Origin: Hymenopellis radicata
Taxonomy: Eukaryota; Basidiomycota; Agaricomycetes; Agaricales; Physalacriaceae
Assembly: GCA_015501595.1 (NCBI GenBank)
Contig: JADNRX010000082.1
Coordinates: forward strand, 111,452-175,451
Length of the DNA stretch: 64,000 nucleotides
Reading direction: 5' to 3'
Shown: in pieces, positions 33,331-45,479 of the stretch
Layout: each line of letters starts with the position of its first letter
Numbering within the stretch: the stretch's first letter is position 1
The notes under the pieces: model-generated
Seen by the model: the letters and a program-made list of their open reading frames with translations, nothing else
Databases searched by the model: none
What the model was told of the DNA's origin: nothing
Translations under genes and position numbers: made by a program

Positions 33331-35850
33331 GCCGAGTCTTCAAGGCTCTGTTCGACGACGGCTAGTTAGACGACGGCGATTACCCTAGTTCGACTACTTG
33401 GTGTGTTATCCAGTCTTTTCTTGTTGACGCCGTACTTACCTCTTGTTGATACAGCCTCCAAGGTATGTTGGCCTGTTCAGCCTCTATTGGAATTTTACTT
33501 ACAATTAACTCAGACGCCGTGTTTGAACGCGTCAAGCCGCTCCCGCGACCCGACTTGACTTGGTGTTTTCCCATCTGGATCCGACCAGGCTTGATTTCGG
33601 GCGCTACAAACAGTCTTAAAACGACGGCTAGAGTCACACGGTACGCTACCGTCTATCCCCTCACATTTTGAAGCTCATTTTGTTCCCACTAGCCTAGACG
33701 ACGGTGACGCCTTGAAATTGCCGCACTCTTACAAGTAAGTTATCCTTTATTCCTCTTCATTGATGAATACTCATCAGGAATTGCTAGTGTCCCGCCAGCG
33801 ACGTGTCCTTCTCTTCCGTTCAATGACGACGACAACATGCTGGCCGCCATTGAGTTTGGCACTTTAGACACCGTTGACAATGCAGCCTTCGCCGACTGCC
33901 ATCACCACGTTCGACCGCGACCTCGTCAACCACCAGAGGTAAGCTCTCGTATCTCTTCGTTGTAATGATTGACTTACCAGCGCCTTTCAGTTTATCTTCA
34001 ATATAGCCTCAGTTGTCTCGTTGTTTGCGCGTTTCACTCTTCGGGAGTGCCGCACTCGCTACGAGAATTTCACTTGGCTCTGCGCCGATGGGTACCAGTT
34101 GACTCTGCGTCGGCTCCTGCCATGGATATCAGTTGACTCCGCGTCGGCTCCTGCCATGGATATCCCCCGAGTCCGCCTTACGGACCGATGCAAGGACTTG
34201 CGACGATGAACAAACCGCCATGGTAAGTCGTGATCTATCTCTTTGTTTTGTCGCAGCTTACCTTTGTAAAATTAGGCATCATTTCTGCTCTATATGGTAA
34301 GCCATTCACTTCATCTTGTGCACCTATGATAAACTGACCTCTTGTTGATGTAGATCTTATTGTCATGGGCTGCGTGGCTAGACTCGGTCGAGAATGCTTG
34401 GATGTTTAGGATGGACTCGCGGCTTCCTGGTGTCAGCAGGGAGAATTCTTGCCGGTACGTTGTCTTTGGGGCTTCAAGTTACTCTTTACCGTTCGCTGGC
34501 AATATGCTTACTCTTGTCGACTCTCTAGAGGTTATCGTCGTCGCACTGCCTGACTATCATGTTTGTCGTAGTGAGCAGCGACGCTTACGCTACTTCTCAC
34601 TGACATGACTCGACAAGGAAGACTTGACCGGGGGCTTCGCACCGTAGACAGGAGGGAATCGACCTGTTATTCTCGAAGCTTAACTATGTGATAGGTAAGT
34701 GAAATTCCGACTACTTGTGTTACCTTTGCTGACTAGTTCCCGTTCTGTATAGATTGCGTAGCCGTAGTAGTTTACTTACATTTCGTGTCAATGGTAAGCA
34801 GACAACGGACCATCTCATGGCCGTAGCTGACCACTTTTACACAGATATCTGTTTCAATTTCATGTCTCTGGCTCAGACGCGTACAAGATGGTGTTGGAAA
34901 CTACCTGCAGACGGAATCATTTGGCTACGCGCCGGTGATTGACAGTTTGGCTTCGCGCCGGCTGATCCACGAGACGGCGGGTGTCGACGTCCGTCCGTCG
35001 CCTCAATATCAGCTTAGCTTTACTTTCGAAGGTGAGCTTTTCACCACCACTCTACTGATCTAGCTTTCACTCATGTATTAACAGAAGGCCGGCGCATCCC
35101 CCTCTTTGTTCAATTGTAAGTGTCCTTTCATCGATTCTCACATTCAATACTGACTTTACTGTTAGCTACCTCGACTCGGGACTTGTTTCACGCTGGACTT
35201 TCATTAGGGACAACGACTTGAACGTGGAATGCTTGCCTCAGCGCCGGGGATGTGCCATTCGACGTTGGACAGGCGTACTACATAACGACATGCGTCTCGC
35301 TATGCTTGCTCTCGCGGCGGTTTCTGTCTCTGCAGCTACCGTCCGTCGTGTTCCTCCAGAATGTCAAGCAAGCTGTGCCGTCGCCGACCCACTCACTGAC
35401 GGGGTACGTTCTTTCTGTTCTGGACAAGTCAACATTCATAACCTCGCCGTATTCTCTAGACTTGCACCGTGAACGTCTGCTGCACCTCCGATTTCGCAAC
35501 AGCTACGTCGAATGTATCGAACACGTAGGAAACAAACTTGGCGCAACGATTTCCAGGGTATTCTTGATAGTAAGTTTTCCCCGCCCACTCACGTTTATGC
35601 CTGTATTCAACGCGCGCGCATGTATAGGCCTCAAAGTCCAATGCGATGCGGAAGGCCTTCCCATACCAAAATTGACGTTGCCGGGACAAGACCCCCAACC
35701 GGCCTCTATCGTCCATCGCGACTGCTGGTTCTTCAGCATCATCGGCTGCGCCTACATAGACTCGTCCAGCCACGACTACGTAGCACGAGCTCGGAGACGT
35801 CGAGGACTGCTGGCTCAACGGCTTCGAAGCGGGTCCAGGTCTACGTAGTT
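33331..35850 (+). repeat. Intron-punctuated, non-ORF region, unit 2
   Basis: Counterpart of 21310-24040, with the same FNDDDNMLAAIEFG block at about 33779-33940 and the 34 bp duplication with one change. The part from 34.3 to 35.85 kb differs from unit 1. Plus-strand frames around 35252-35848 are open for nearly 200 codons but overlap equally open minus-strand frames, so I do not call a gene. Confidence 0.4.
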
Positions 35851-35854
35851 GTGT

Positions 35855-36299
35855 GAGTGTAAGGTCATAGGCAGTGAAGAATGGTTAACGAGTGCCGCGG
35901 TCGACAAGATGGGCTTCGTATTCGACACAAAGCCGGGCAAGAACTCGGAGGAGCGCGATACACCTGCGAACATCCTCCCCAGTCCGATACCCCCTTCCCT
36001 CCAAGCCCTCACCGCGAAGGAGCTGGAAACCATCTTCTGGCAGGCCAGCAATCACGACGCCTGCTACACCTCGGTCAATCTCGCGCAGCACTTCTTCGGG
36101 CTCTGACTACACGAAAACTCTGCCTGACTAGCGGGTGTAGCGAAGCGAGTGAAGGAGAGGTGAGATAAACGGCATCAGGAACACTGGTGGACCGGCGGCG
36201 ACGCAGCGGTGTTCGACGTGCGGAGTCGCGTACTACTGTGATAAGAGCCACCAGGTTGCGGCATGGCCATTTCACAAGAGGTTTTGCAAGAAAGCTTGA
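35855..36299 (+). pseudogene. Decayed MYND zinc-finger protein gene, unit 2
   Basis: Retains the same N-terminal piece (EEWLTSAAVDKMGFVFDTKP) but continues into IPPSLQALTAKELETIFWQA and a stop. The middle region is deleted relative to unit 1, and AGGTGA replaces AGGTGG, giving a stop. The finger itself is complete: QRCSTCGVAYYCDKSHQ followed by AAWPFHKRFCKKA and a stop at 36297-36299. Confidence 0.5.
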
Positions 36300-36609
36300 T
36301 GTATATAGTCCGTTGTTGGTATGAAGATGTAGCTGCTATTTCACGTTCTGGTGTGTGTATGTATTGAAATTGCTGCTCGATGTCGAAGAGAGGCACCAGG
36401 TGAGAACAATCTCTACTGGCACGACCAAAAGAGTACGATTAGCTATTGTTACAGTAGCTAGAATCAGTCTAAAATATACCGTGACCAAACGTCGACTTGG
36501 AGGAAGCCAGAGAGGGCGAGAGAGAATGAAGGACTACACACACCAAGTTGACGGAGCTCCGTCAATAGACATACGAACGATTCAACTTCAAGTTTACAAC
36601 GGGCTTCCT

Positions 36610-37130
36610 CAAGGGTATGTCAAAAATAAGTTACTGTACACGAGGCCGAATAACTTTTTTCGCGCCTCCAACGCGGACCTACCTACCTCCATGACATCAT
36701 TTGGTCACGTGTTGTGCTATTTATAGCTTTTTGATCATCCCTGCACTTGCTCTGCACTTGATCCGTACTTGATCTTGTCATCTCTTATCATTGTTGTCTC
36801 CTTCCTGACCTTCCACTCAGCCTTTGGCAATGTCTTTCAATAAATGCACATGCCCAGTGTGTTAGCTACAACTTTGACCTTCCTCTTTCCGCCCTGACCG
36901 TCTCTCTCCGGACGCTTCTGCTGGTGCGTCATTGACTATGAAGCACTGTGGGAAAGCCTTTTCTACTGTAATTATGAGTGCCACAATATAAGTTTTCCTC
37001 TAAATATATACTCTAAAACATGTTTTTTTCTAGTGAAATAACCCAACCCCAATATATACTTTTTTTTCGCCTCCGGCGGGGACCTACCTACTAGCCCGGT
37101 GTACCGGCCCGTACTTCCGACATACCCTTG
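36610..37130. mobile_element. 521 bp hAT-like MITE in unit 2
   Basis: Perfect 12 bp terminal inverted repeats CAAGGGTATGTC...GACATACCCTTG. The unit 3/unit 4 junction shows the empty site GGGCTTCCTACAAAC. Here the flanks are GGCTTCCT on the left and GGCTTTCCT on the right, an 8 bp target duplication with one extra T, as expected for hAT elements. A second pair of matches (GTACAC) lies 14 bp inside each end. Two direct copies of a TTTTTTCGCSCTCC...GGACCTACCTAC block lie at about 36656 and 37064. No coding capacity. Confidence 0.8.
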
Positions 37131-37218
37131 GGCTTTCCTACAAACAAGGCTCACCCGAAGAATTGAACCGTGAAACCAAGCTCGTATCCCTTCTCTTGTA
37201 TATACATACATACCGTGT

Positions 37219-39322
37219 CTACAGCTCCTCATGCTTCACACCCTCCGAGACAGGCAAACACAACGCAGGCGACGTGCCCGTAAACTGATACTGGCACTTT
37301 TCCAGCTCAGCCACCGTGTGGATCACATTCTCCGTTCCACACGTCATGACCAACTACGAACGAGTCAGTCCGACAATTCAAAGAGGGGCGGTAAAGGCTT
37401 ACAAGTAAACTCCGCTCTGGTCCATTCCAGCACTTGGTACCCTTGGTGTACATTTGCTTCTCGTAGTATTCAGGCGTGCCAGGCTCCGCGTCCGGATTCC
37501 AGGACGAGAATTTTCTGATGGTGAGATCAACGTCGCCCCTCAGCTCGTGCCAAAGACCACTCACCCAAGGTTGAACGTCGTTCCGCCCTTCTTGGCTTCT
37601 GCTTCGAAGCTCCGAACAGACACACTTCATACGTATAAGCTAGAACCCCAACGTCAGTATGACAAAGACATGAATGTAAGATGGGAACTGACTCTCCGAG
37701 GTCCTTTTCCAAACATGTCCCGTCGAGCTTCTTCCACTCGCCTGAGGTCCGAAGGTGACAGAATCAGATATCTTCTGCAGATCCTCCTCGGCCGTTTGTT
37801 TCTCCTTTTCCACCTTTCTCAGCGAATTCTTCGCGTCATTGAGAGCTTGCTGGGCATGAGTAGCCTCTATAACGCCAATCAGCAAAAAAGGGATGAAGAG
37901 AAACTGCACCGACCTGTCGACACTCCGACACTTGGGCGGATGACACCGATGGTCTCCATCCATCCAAGCAGCGTGTCTTTGAAATCTTCATATTGAGGTA
38001 TAAGGGCATCAGGAAGATAATTCGAGAGCTCAAACACTGAATATACAATGAGCGTTATCGGGAATCTTGAAGGATGACACGCACGCATAGATCCTTCCGC
38101 TGGTGTATAACGTGCTCGTCATGTTCGAGTAGCAACGACACATAATCCGTCTTGAGGAGCTTGGGCAGATCCTTCTCCAACTGCACAGCCGTCCATTCGC
38201 CCTCGGGGATAACCTCCTCAGGCTCCGAATCGGTCTCTTCGCATCTTCAGTTTCTGCAGAAGCGTCCTTTCCAACGTCGTTGATGTGGGGGAGCCCCGCG
38301 AGGTATTCCCACCCGCGAACGGCATCGAGGACAGCCATGTCCTGATAATTGGGATTGTAGCCGGTCCGAAGAGCATCCAAAATCTCGCTCAATGTTTTTC
38401 TCGCGTTCTAGATGTTTCTTGTGTTCGCGTTGGAGGGACTTGAAGAGGCGTCTCGGTGTTCAATGAGGGACTGGTATAGAGCTGAGACAAGGGGATATGA
38501 GTTTGAAACTGACAACGACTGGAAAAGCACATACGAGATTCCTTCTTGTATTCGAGCTCGGCGGCGGATAGTGATTCGGTAACGGTCGGCAAATGTCTCA
38601 AGGACTGTAAGATGAAATTCTTGTGTTGTTGATATGCGTACCTTGCAATCTCGCAACTTCTTTCTCGCGAACGGTGATCTCTTGAGACGAGGTCTGGATA
38701 ACGCCCTCGAGGGCGCTTCTTCTCCTTCTCAGCGAATGCGACGTAGGTAGAGCGTATTTTGGCACCCTGGCGACTGTGAAGCAACATTATAAGATGTAGT
38801 GCGGGACTCACGGTCTTCTGTATCTTGAGTTCTTCGGCGCGTTTCTTTCTGTATTCCTTGCCAACTTCAAACACAGATGTTCTCACAGACGCCTGGCCGT
38901 TCATCTGAGCCGTCGCAGCATTCAGGCTCTATGTTCGAATATATAAGTAACCAAGTAAACAGTTTTACATATAAACGCACCGCAAAGCCCGTCTCTCCAC
39001 TCTTGAACTCGGTATGTTGGCGCCTATGTGTCCCTCATTCCGGCAATAGAAATAAGTATTCGGGCAAGCACCAGTGCCTTGCAGTCACTCAGTACCAATG
39101 CAGAGACCGCTCAGACGCGTCAGAACCTGGCTCATCGCTGCCGTCGGGGCAGTCACACGAATCGTCGTTGACAAACTTCCAAGGAATCTCCTTTGAACCG
39201 TCCAAGCATTTCCAGGATCCCGACGCCGAGGGCGCGTAGCTCGCCTGCAGACTAGGCGGCACACCGACGACCTCGGCGGCGCGCGCGACGGGTAAAGGCA
39301 AGAGCAGCAGCCAGGGAATCAT
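37219..39322 (-). pseudogene. Glucosidase II subunit beta, unit 3 copy (multiple frameshifts)
   Basis: Same gene by position and sequence, but with a dozen or so single-base indels relative to the other copies. Examples on the plus strand: missing C in CTTCGCATCTTCAG (about 38240), extra T near 38395, extra bases near 38441, 38581 and 38592, extra G near 38710, extra A near 38780 and 38870, extra C near 38996 and extra T near 39079; deletions near 37744 and 38105. Several fall in exons and break the frame in the coiled coil, acidic region and MRH domain. Signal peptide and KHEEL end are still present. The indels hit exons and introns alike, which suits recent loss of function or an unpolished consensus. 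Confidence 0.8.
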
Positions 39323-39389
39323 TGCCCGACGAGAGGAAAGAATGCTAACGTGTCTGATAGCACGCACCCTTGCCCACAAACACTGCTCG

Positions 39390-39780
39390 TGCCTTCCTCT
39401 CCGAGCGCTCTTCCTGGGCGCGTCTCCTCTCTTCTGGTGCGTCGCTTCGGATGGCGTCTCCTCTGGGGTGCTTCTTCGCGGACTGCTCCTATGGGGTGCT
39501 TCTTCAATGGAGTGCTCTTCCTGGGTGCGTCTCCTCTGGGGCGCGTCTTCAAGCGGGTCATCTTCTCGGGTGCGTCTCCTCTCTCCTGGCGCGTCCTACT
39601 GACATCTTCGCGGGAGACGTCTTCGTGGGCGCTGTCTTCGTGAGTGCTTCTTCGCGGACTGCTCCTCTGGGGTGCTCTTCCCGGGTGCGTCTCCTCTGGG
39701 GCGCGTCGGGTCATCTTCTCGGGGCGTCGCCTCTGTGCCGGCGAGTCGTCTTCGTGAGGAGTGCTCCTCTGGATGGGCGT
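39390..39780. repeat. GC-rich minisatellite upstream of glucosidase gene, unit 3
   Basis: Same array as in unit 2; it differs by a few bases, including loss of two bases near 39722 (GGGGCGTCGCC versus GGGGAGCGTCGCC). Confidence 0.7.
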
Positions 39781-41169
39781 CCTCTGTGTGCGAGCGATGG
39801 ATGGGAGATAAGAGCGCCTGCCTCTTTGGGACTCAACGCTTGTGTGGCTGTGCTGACTCGGAGTGCGCCGTGCTATTCACTCGAGATTAAGTCTATTCAC
39901 TTTGATAGGGTGTACGGCTTCGCAAATTAAATTCTAATAGTAAACTACATAGCTGGGATACTCTTAGACTGAAATTCAGACGGAGAAACGTCGAAAATAA
40001 ATCCTCGAACACTTTACTTAGGGTAGGGGGTACAAAAATGGGTATTTTCACGAATGCAAGTCCACAAAATCATGCATCGTACGGACGTGAAGGGTCCGGC
40101 CTGGTGGGCCCCATGAGCCGAAAAGAATCCCCGAGCCAACCCTCTGGCTCGGGGATCCTCTTGGCTCTCACCGGTTGATAAGACCGATGGCCTCGAGAGG
40201 AGGTCTTTGTGCGAACGTCCGAAGACGGCGCACCACCATGTGGGACGTCTAACATGCCCCCCATTCTATCCCCAAGGACCCCGCGGCCAACCCGGTGGTG
40301 GAAGGTTAGTCCAAGGGTTCCGGGGAGCGTGCCGTTTATAAAGTGTGGTCAGTAATCCTACTACAGAGAGAAGTGGGAAGGAAAGAGTGGATATGGCTCT
40401 GGCTCTGTCGACGCGGTTTATATACCCTCTCAAGATGAATTTCCACTCCGACGCGGTATCAGACCACTTACGTAGCGAGTCTAGATGCAGACTTGGCACG
40501 CCGCGTTGCGCCACACTTGTTCACATCCGTTCAACTTCTCCGCTGTACCGTTCTATAGCAGTGACTCACAGCTCTCCATACATATACTCAATGTCCTGTT
40601 CTGCTTCCCAAATACTGCACTAACATCTCAAAGAAATCCTCTCCTCCGTCATTGCAATATTGGAAGCAAGCAGGGACGAGTCTTGTGTACCTTGCTTATT
40701 CCGCGAATAGAGGCGTGTACACAGGATGATTAGGTTCTGTTAAGGCGTTATTGGTGTCTGACGACTCCTAAAATCAAGTACAATGTCGTGAATACACCGG
40801 ACAGTGGAATGGACAAGACTTTCAACAACAAAGTGTCTTGCGATGCGGCGGGCAGGGTCTTTCGAAGCAGAGTCTAGAGCCCTGAAACGTAAAATCTCCC
40901 ATGTTCGGTAAGGAATACAGGCGTTCGGCAAGTCATTCCGTCCTGAACTCTCCCGCCATCATGTCTCGCAACATCGACTTGCCCACTCGTCTGCTGCAGT
41001 TCTGTCGTCTTGCCGCATTTTCAGCTTCCATGATGGTTTCAATGAGAATGGTAAGTGTACCGTGTCTTAACACCGTTTCGGCGCTGAAAATTCACGTAGT
41101 CGATGGCTTGCCTCCTGAAGAAGTCTTCGGTCTTGAAGCAGTAACGGAATGAGCATAGACGACAGATAG

Positions 41170-42790
41170 CAGTCGCTCAATGTGTCCAGATTCGGGTTTG
41201 GATTTGGAGGTGTTCAGCGAGAGAGTCGGTAAGTCAGTTGTCGCCTTGAGTCGGTTCGCCCGCTGAAATTCCATACAGTCTTTGGGGTATTGACGGGAGT
41301 GTCGAAGGCTCGCGCGACGGTAGAGACGGTCCCTCAATTCGTCCAGAACCGTGTTTGAATTTTTTGGGAATGTTAGCAAGTGAGTCGTCGGCTTACCAAC
41401 TTCGCTCGCTGAGGACTCATACAGGACAAAACTCAAGACTCGGGAGGCGCAACAGACAGAGAAAACAGTCGCCCAAGGCATCCAGATCCGGGCTCAGAGT
41501 TTGGGTAGTCGCGCCGAGAGCAGAGCAGCTCAATTTGTCCAGATCCGGGGTCATATTTTGCGGGAAATTCAAGTGCGTATCCAGTTCGGTCGTATATTCC
41601 AGGCTGACTCGTTTACAGGAAAAAGAGGGTGTAGCTATGGAGACGAGCGTAAATGGGCAGCGTCTGACGCGACGTGACTGAGAGGAAGCAAGAAGGACCA
41701 TGTCGATCACGTCCATGCCCAATGAGGCAGGTCAACCTTCTCCTCCCGCCATCATCTTCAAAAAACGCCAAGGTGGAACACGACGCGTTTCGCAGCAGGT
41801 TCAAAGTTCGATTCCGCCGCGGAACGCCTTTCGCTTCGACTGGGAACAACAATTTCTGAAACTTGGATACCATGGATGCCCTCGCCGGGCAGGCGTGAAT
41901 CTGGAGAGAAAAGTGCGTAATTTTGGTGTGTTTCGTTCTCCATTTTGACGTATTTCCAAGACGATTATTAGCCGTTTCCTCCCCCTTACGCGCAACTTTG
42001 CGGATTTCAACAGGACCACGACGCCTTGATGTGGCAGGTTTAAATGCGGGAAACGAAATCTTGCAGGAGAACGGCGTGTGGTGTCCTCGCCGGACCGGCA
42101 TTTTTTTCGGGTGAAATGGTGCGTATTTCGTGCTGTTATTCCACCTTCATTTCTGACCCTTTTGATCAGATCTTGCATTGATATTTCGAACGTTTTGGGT
42201 TCAATTTCGCTCGCGCTCTGCACGTTATGATTCCTTGGAAAACACAGAGGCGGCTGCGCCGCCTCCCGACACGCGACCGACGGTGTGGGCACCTTTACTT
42301 CGAGCCGTCTACATTGGGACACGGATATCCATCTCCTTCGAGCGTGTGTTGGCCTCGCCGGCCGGGCTTTTTTTCCAGGAGAAAGGTGCTTGCTTTCCAT
42401 TACTTTCCACTCGCATTTCTGACCCTTCTTAGATCAAATTGACTGCATTTCATGCGTAGATCTGATGAGATCCCTTACGCAATGGATGTTCTTTCGCATT
42501 TGGACGAAGAGGCGGCTGCGCCGCCTCCTTGGACGCCACCACACCCCGTATCTCCCTACCTCAGGACTTCGACTTTTCGAACACGGGCTGTTGAACGTCT
42601 GCGGCGTGGGGTGGCCTCGCCGGCCGGGCTTTTTTTTCAGGAAAAAGTGAGAATTCCGGGTTCATTTGGAGGATATTTCTAATATGAGTGTCCTCAGGGT
42701 TTAGCACCTCGATATCTTCAATATGGTACGTCTTCGAGTCTGATTCGATCGGTTTTGAACCTGACGACGCGTCAGGAATCAATTCGGCCG
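41170..42790 (+). repeat. Array of exon-like/intron-like modules with GC hairpins, unit 3
   Basis: Near-identical to the unit 2 array, with a few single-base differences (for example near 41395, 41430, 41450 and 41760). Hairpins lie at 42247-42265 and 42509-42527. Confidence 0.6.
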
Positions 42791-43008
42791 CTTCGCGGCC
42801 TTCATGATGTCCGCCTGACTGGACTGGATTTACCACTTGCCGCCACTTGATTCGCTTTCGTTACACGACGCCGTTGATGGAGATCTGGATTTCGCGCGTC
42901 TCGGCATTATTCTCAATTTGGAAACTTGACGGGGAACTCTTCCTTAGGTATGTGCCTTGGTCTGGCTAATTTCATAGGCTAACGGCTCGTGAAAAGCTCG
43001 GGATACTG

Positions 43009-43067
43009 GCAGCAGTGACCAGCGGCTGAACGCCGCTGCGCCCGCGCTGCGGGCTTCTCACTGCTGC
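43009..43067. other. Three-way-junction palindrome, unit 3
   Basis: Identical to the unit 2 structure: outer stem GCAGCAGTGA/TCACTGCTGC with inner stems AGCGGC/GCCGCT and GCCCGC/GCGGGC. Confidence 0.55.
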
Positions 43068-45173
43068 AAGGACACACTTACCGGACGACAAATTGCGCCA
43101 CACTTCGACTGCGACCTTTAGGAGTTCAACGGCGACGACGTCGATGTTGAGGCGTTCACGAAGACGACTGCAGCTCCATGGACGCCGTTGTTTCACGACC
43201 TCAGGATCGGACATTTTCAATATTGGACTGGGAAGGTTTGTACCTTCCACTTTGCGTCGATCACTGCCCGGACTTAACTCTTTATATTGCGTAGTGACGG
43301 CGACTGCGGCTCCATCTCGCTGCCCTGCTCTTGGACGATTCGGAGTATTTCTGAGGCGATGTTCCGTGGGCTTAGGAACGAAAACGCGGCGTAGGCGCCA
43401 TTATGACCAGTAGAACTACGTAGAATTCAAGCCGTTAATTACATCTAATTGTCGACTACGCCAGAAATGAACTTTGATTTGTAAAATCCCTCTTGCACGA
43501 AAGTAAGAAAAATGAAGGCCATACCCTTCGAAAGTGTTACTTAGAGTTGACTACAAAATGTATATCATAAAATAAACACTCATTGAAGATGGTACAGATG
43601 CCTAGAATACTGTAAGAAGTGTAGTAGAGCATCCTAGTCAAACATGGGAAACACCCAAAGTCGGAGAAATTCACGTACTTACCAATACACCACATGTCAA
43701 CTTTTACGAACGAGTGAGTATGCCCGAAACCTTCAAATGCGACTTCTTGAAAACTTCCTTCCAGGGGAACCCAGAAACTAGTGCGATCGATATCCGGCAC
43801 CCTGAAGATGATGTGCGTCCTGTCGCCAGGAAGACATCGCGTGTGATAGGTGGGATATTCACGCCGCTCGCCCAGCGGGTATACCAAGCTGCGTCAACGT
43901 TCCAGACGTCCAATGGTCCCGGAATTGACGGGGAAATGTTGTGTTAGAAGTCATAGATCGAGTCCAGGCCACCCCAAGTGATCGGGTAAACCTGCACTCC
44001 AACCACGACCACTCCGATCTCGACTCGGTTACACTAACGCGCACCTTTGCTTTCCCGCTCTCTGTCAACGCTTGGAGACCTGAATTTACTGGGATATTGC
44101 TCTGTGCCTTACGTAAGTCGAATTCCGATGGTACTTGGACCACTGGACGCGCTTTTATGCCTACTTTTCGCGTCAACGCTCCAGCGAGGCGTCCTGGACC
44201 CTGAGCATCGATAGCACGAGGATTTCCCGGACCCTATGACGCGTCTGGGGTCTTTTCTATCTTATCTTTCGACTGTCGGATGCGGGGAAATGACGCAAGC
44301 GATCGTTCTCCTCCTCCATCCCTCCGACACTTTTGCGCAATTCGCGTTTCCCGCCACGCCCGGCCCAATCTGGCGACTCTAGCACTTGTATAAACCTTGT
44401 GTAGCCTTACGTGTGGTTTCATATCGACCGTAATTGGACAATTACACGACAATAATCCTGATTTCAATCTGGCACCTACAAGGTTCGTGCCTTTTCCGTT
44501 GCTCATTAGCTTCAATTTCACTCTGACCCTATTACGTTTTATCAGAACGTAAACTGCGACTACTATCCCTGTTCAGAACGCAACGCGAAGCGGTGCCAAT
44601 CACCGCCGCCACGAAATACCAATCTGCAAGTTTTTCAGTTCCCCGTCTGTTCGTTCTATATGACTCGCATCAGACGATCAGGGTCCTCTCCTTGAAACGA
44701 TGGGAGCATTTTGTACTGCGGAGACTTGGCGCAAGCGAAAGGATTGAAGAATCAGTGCATTGAGGAGGAAAAGGTGAGTTCTATCAGATTTCATTCACTC
44801 GCTTGAGGTCGGGCCTGACAACTTTCATAGTCTCATTCTCGCATTTATCAGTGAGTTATTCAGCTATCTTTTACGCGGTCAGGGAGGTTAATACGCGTAG
44901 GACGCTAGAAACGGTCTCCCGTGGCGGCCCAATAATACTTTTACAAGTTCTGAAGTTCTCGCCCCAACGGCCGCTCTCGCATCACGGCGTGAGATTATCC
45001 GAATAGTCTTACGTTTATTCTGGACCTTGGCGGGCCCGTAAATGCAATAAAAGGCGATGGAATTTGGTCGGAATCCATCATCACCCACTCCCATTCCCTC
45101 TTCTCCTTTTCTCCTTCTCACATTGTCTCTACTTTTATCTCTCTTACTTCTATCTCTCTCGCTCGCTCTGTAG

Positions 45174-45479
45174 ATGTTCTCGTCATTGTTTCCGCCGTTG
45201 TCGCCATCGCCTTCCCGACGCGTCCAAAACGTGACCGCTTACCCTGTTGATCATCACAGCGTGGGTTTCCTCCTACCACCATCATCTCACCTTGCTCACA
45301 CGATTCTTCCTCAGGCTCTCCATCCTCGGCACCGTCTCTCGTGACCTTTTGCTGCTCTGGTACGTGGTTTCTGTTCTATCGGCGACGAGCGTTCTAATTT
45401 TCTTGCAGGCCTTTGTGTTTCCGCGGAGGGCGCGCTCTCGACTTCAACATTTGCGGGTCCAGCGGCGGCGACAGCGTAG
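45174..45479 (+). CDS. Putative 68-residue Ser/Pro-rich protein, three exons, unit 3
   Basis: Exons 45174-45264, 45315-45359 and 45409-45479, identical to the unit 2 copy. Confidence 0.35.

Larger units (their letters stand above)
24970..37139. repeat. Amplified unit 2 (with private 521 bp MITE)
   Basis: Nearly identical to unit 3 over most of its length, except for a tract near 31840-32050 that is identical to unit 1 instead, and for a MITE at 36610-37130 near its right end. Without the MITE it is about 11.6 kb, close to unit 3 (11,615 bp). Confidence 0.85.

Noticed and set aside
35252..35848. 198-codon plus-strand frame in units 2 and 3
   Set aside because: Equally long minus-strand frames overlap it, intron-like GTAAGT/CAG sites fall inside it, and no domain is recognisable.
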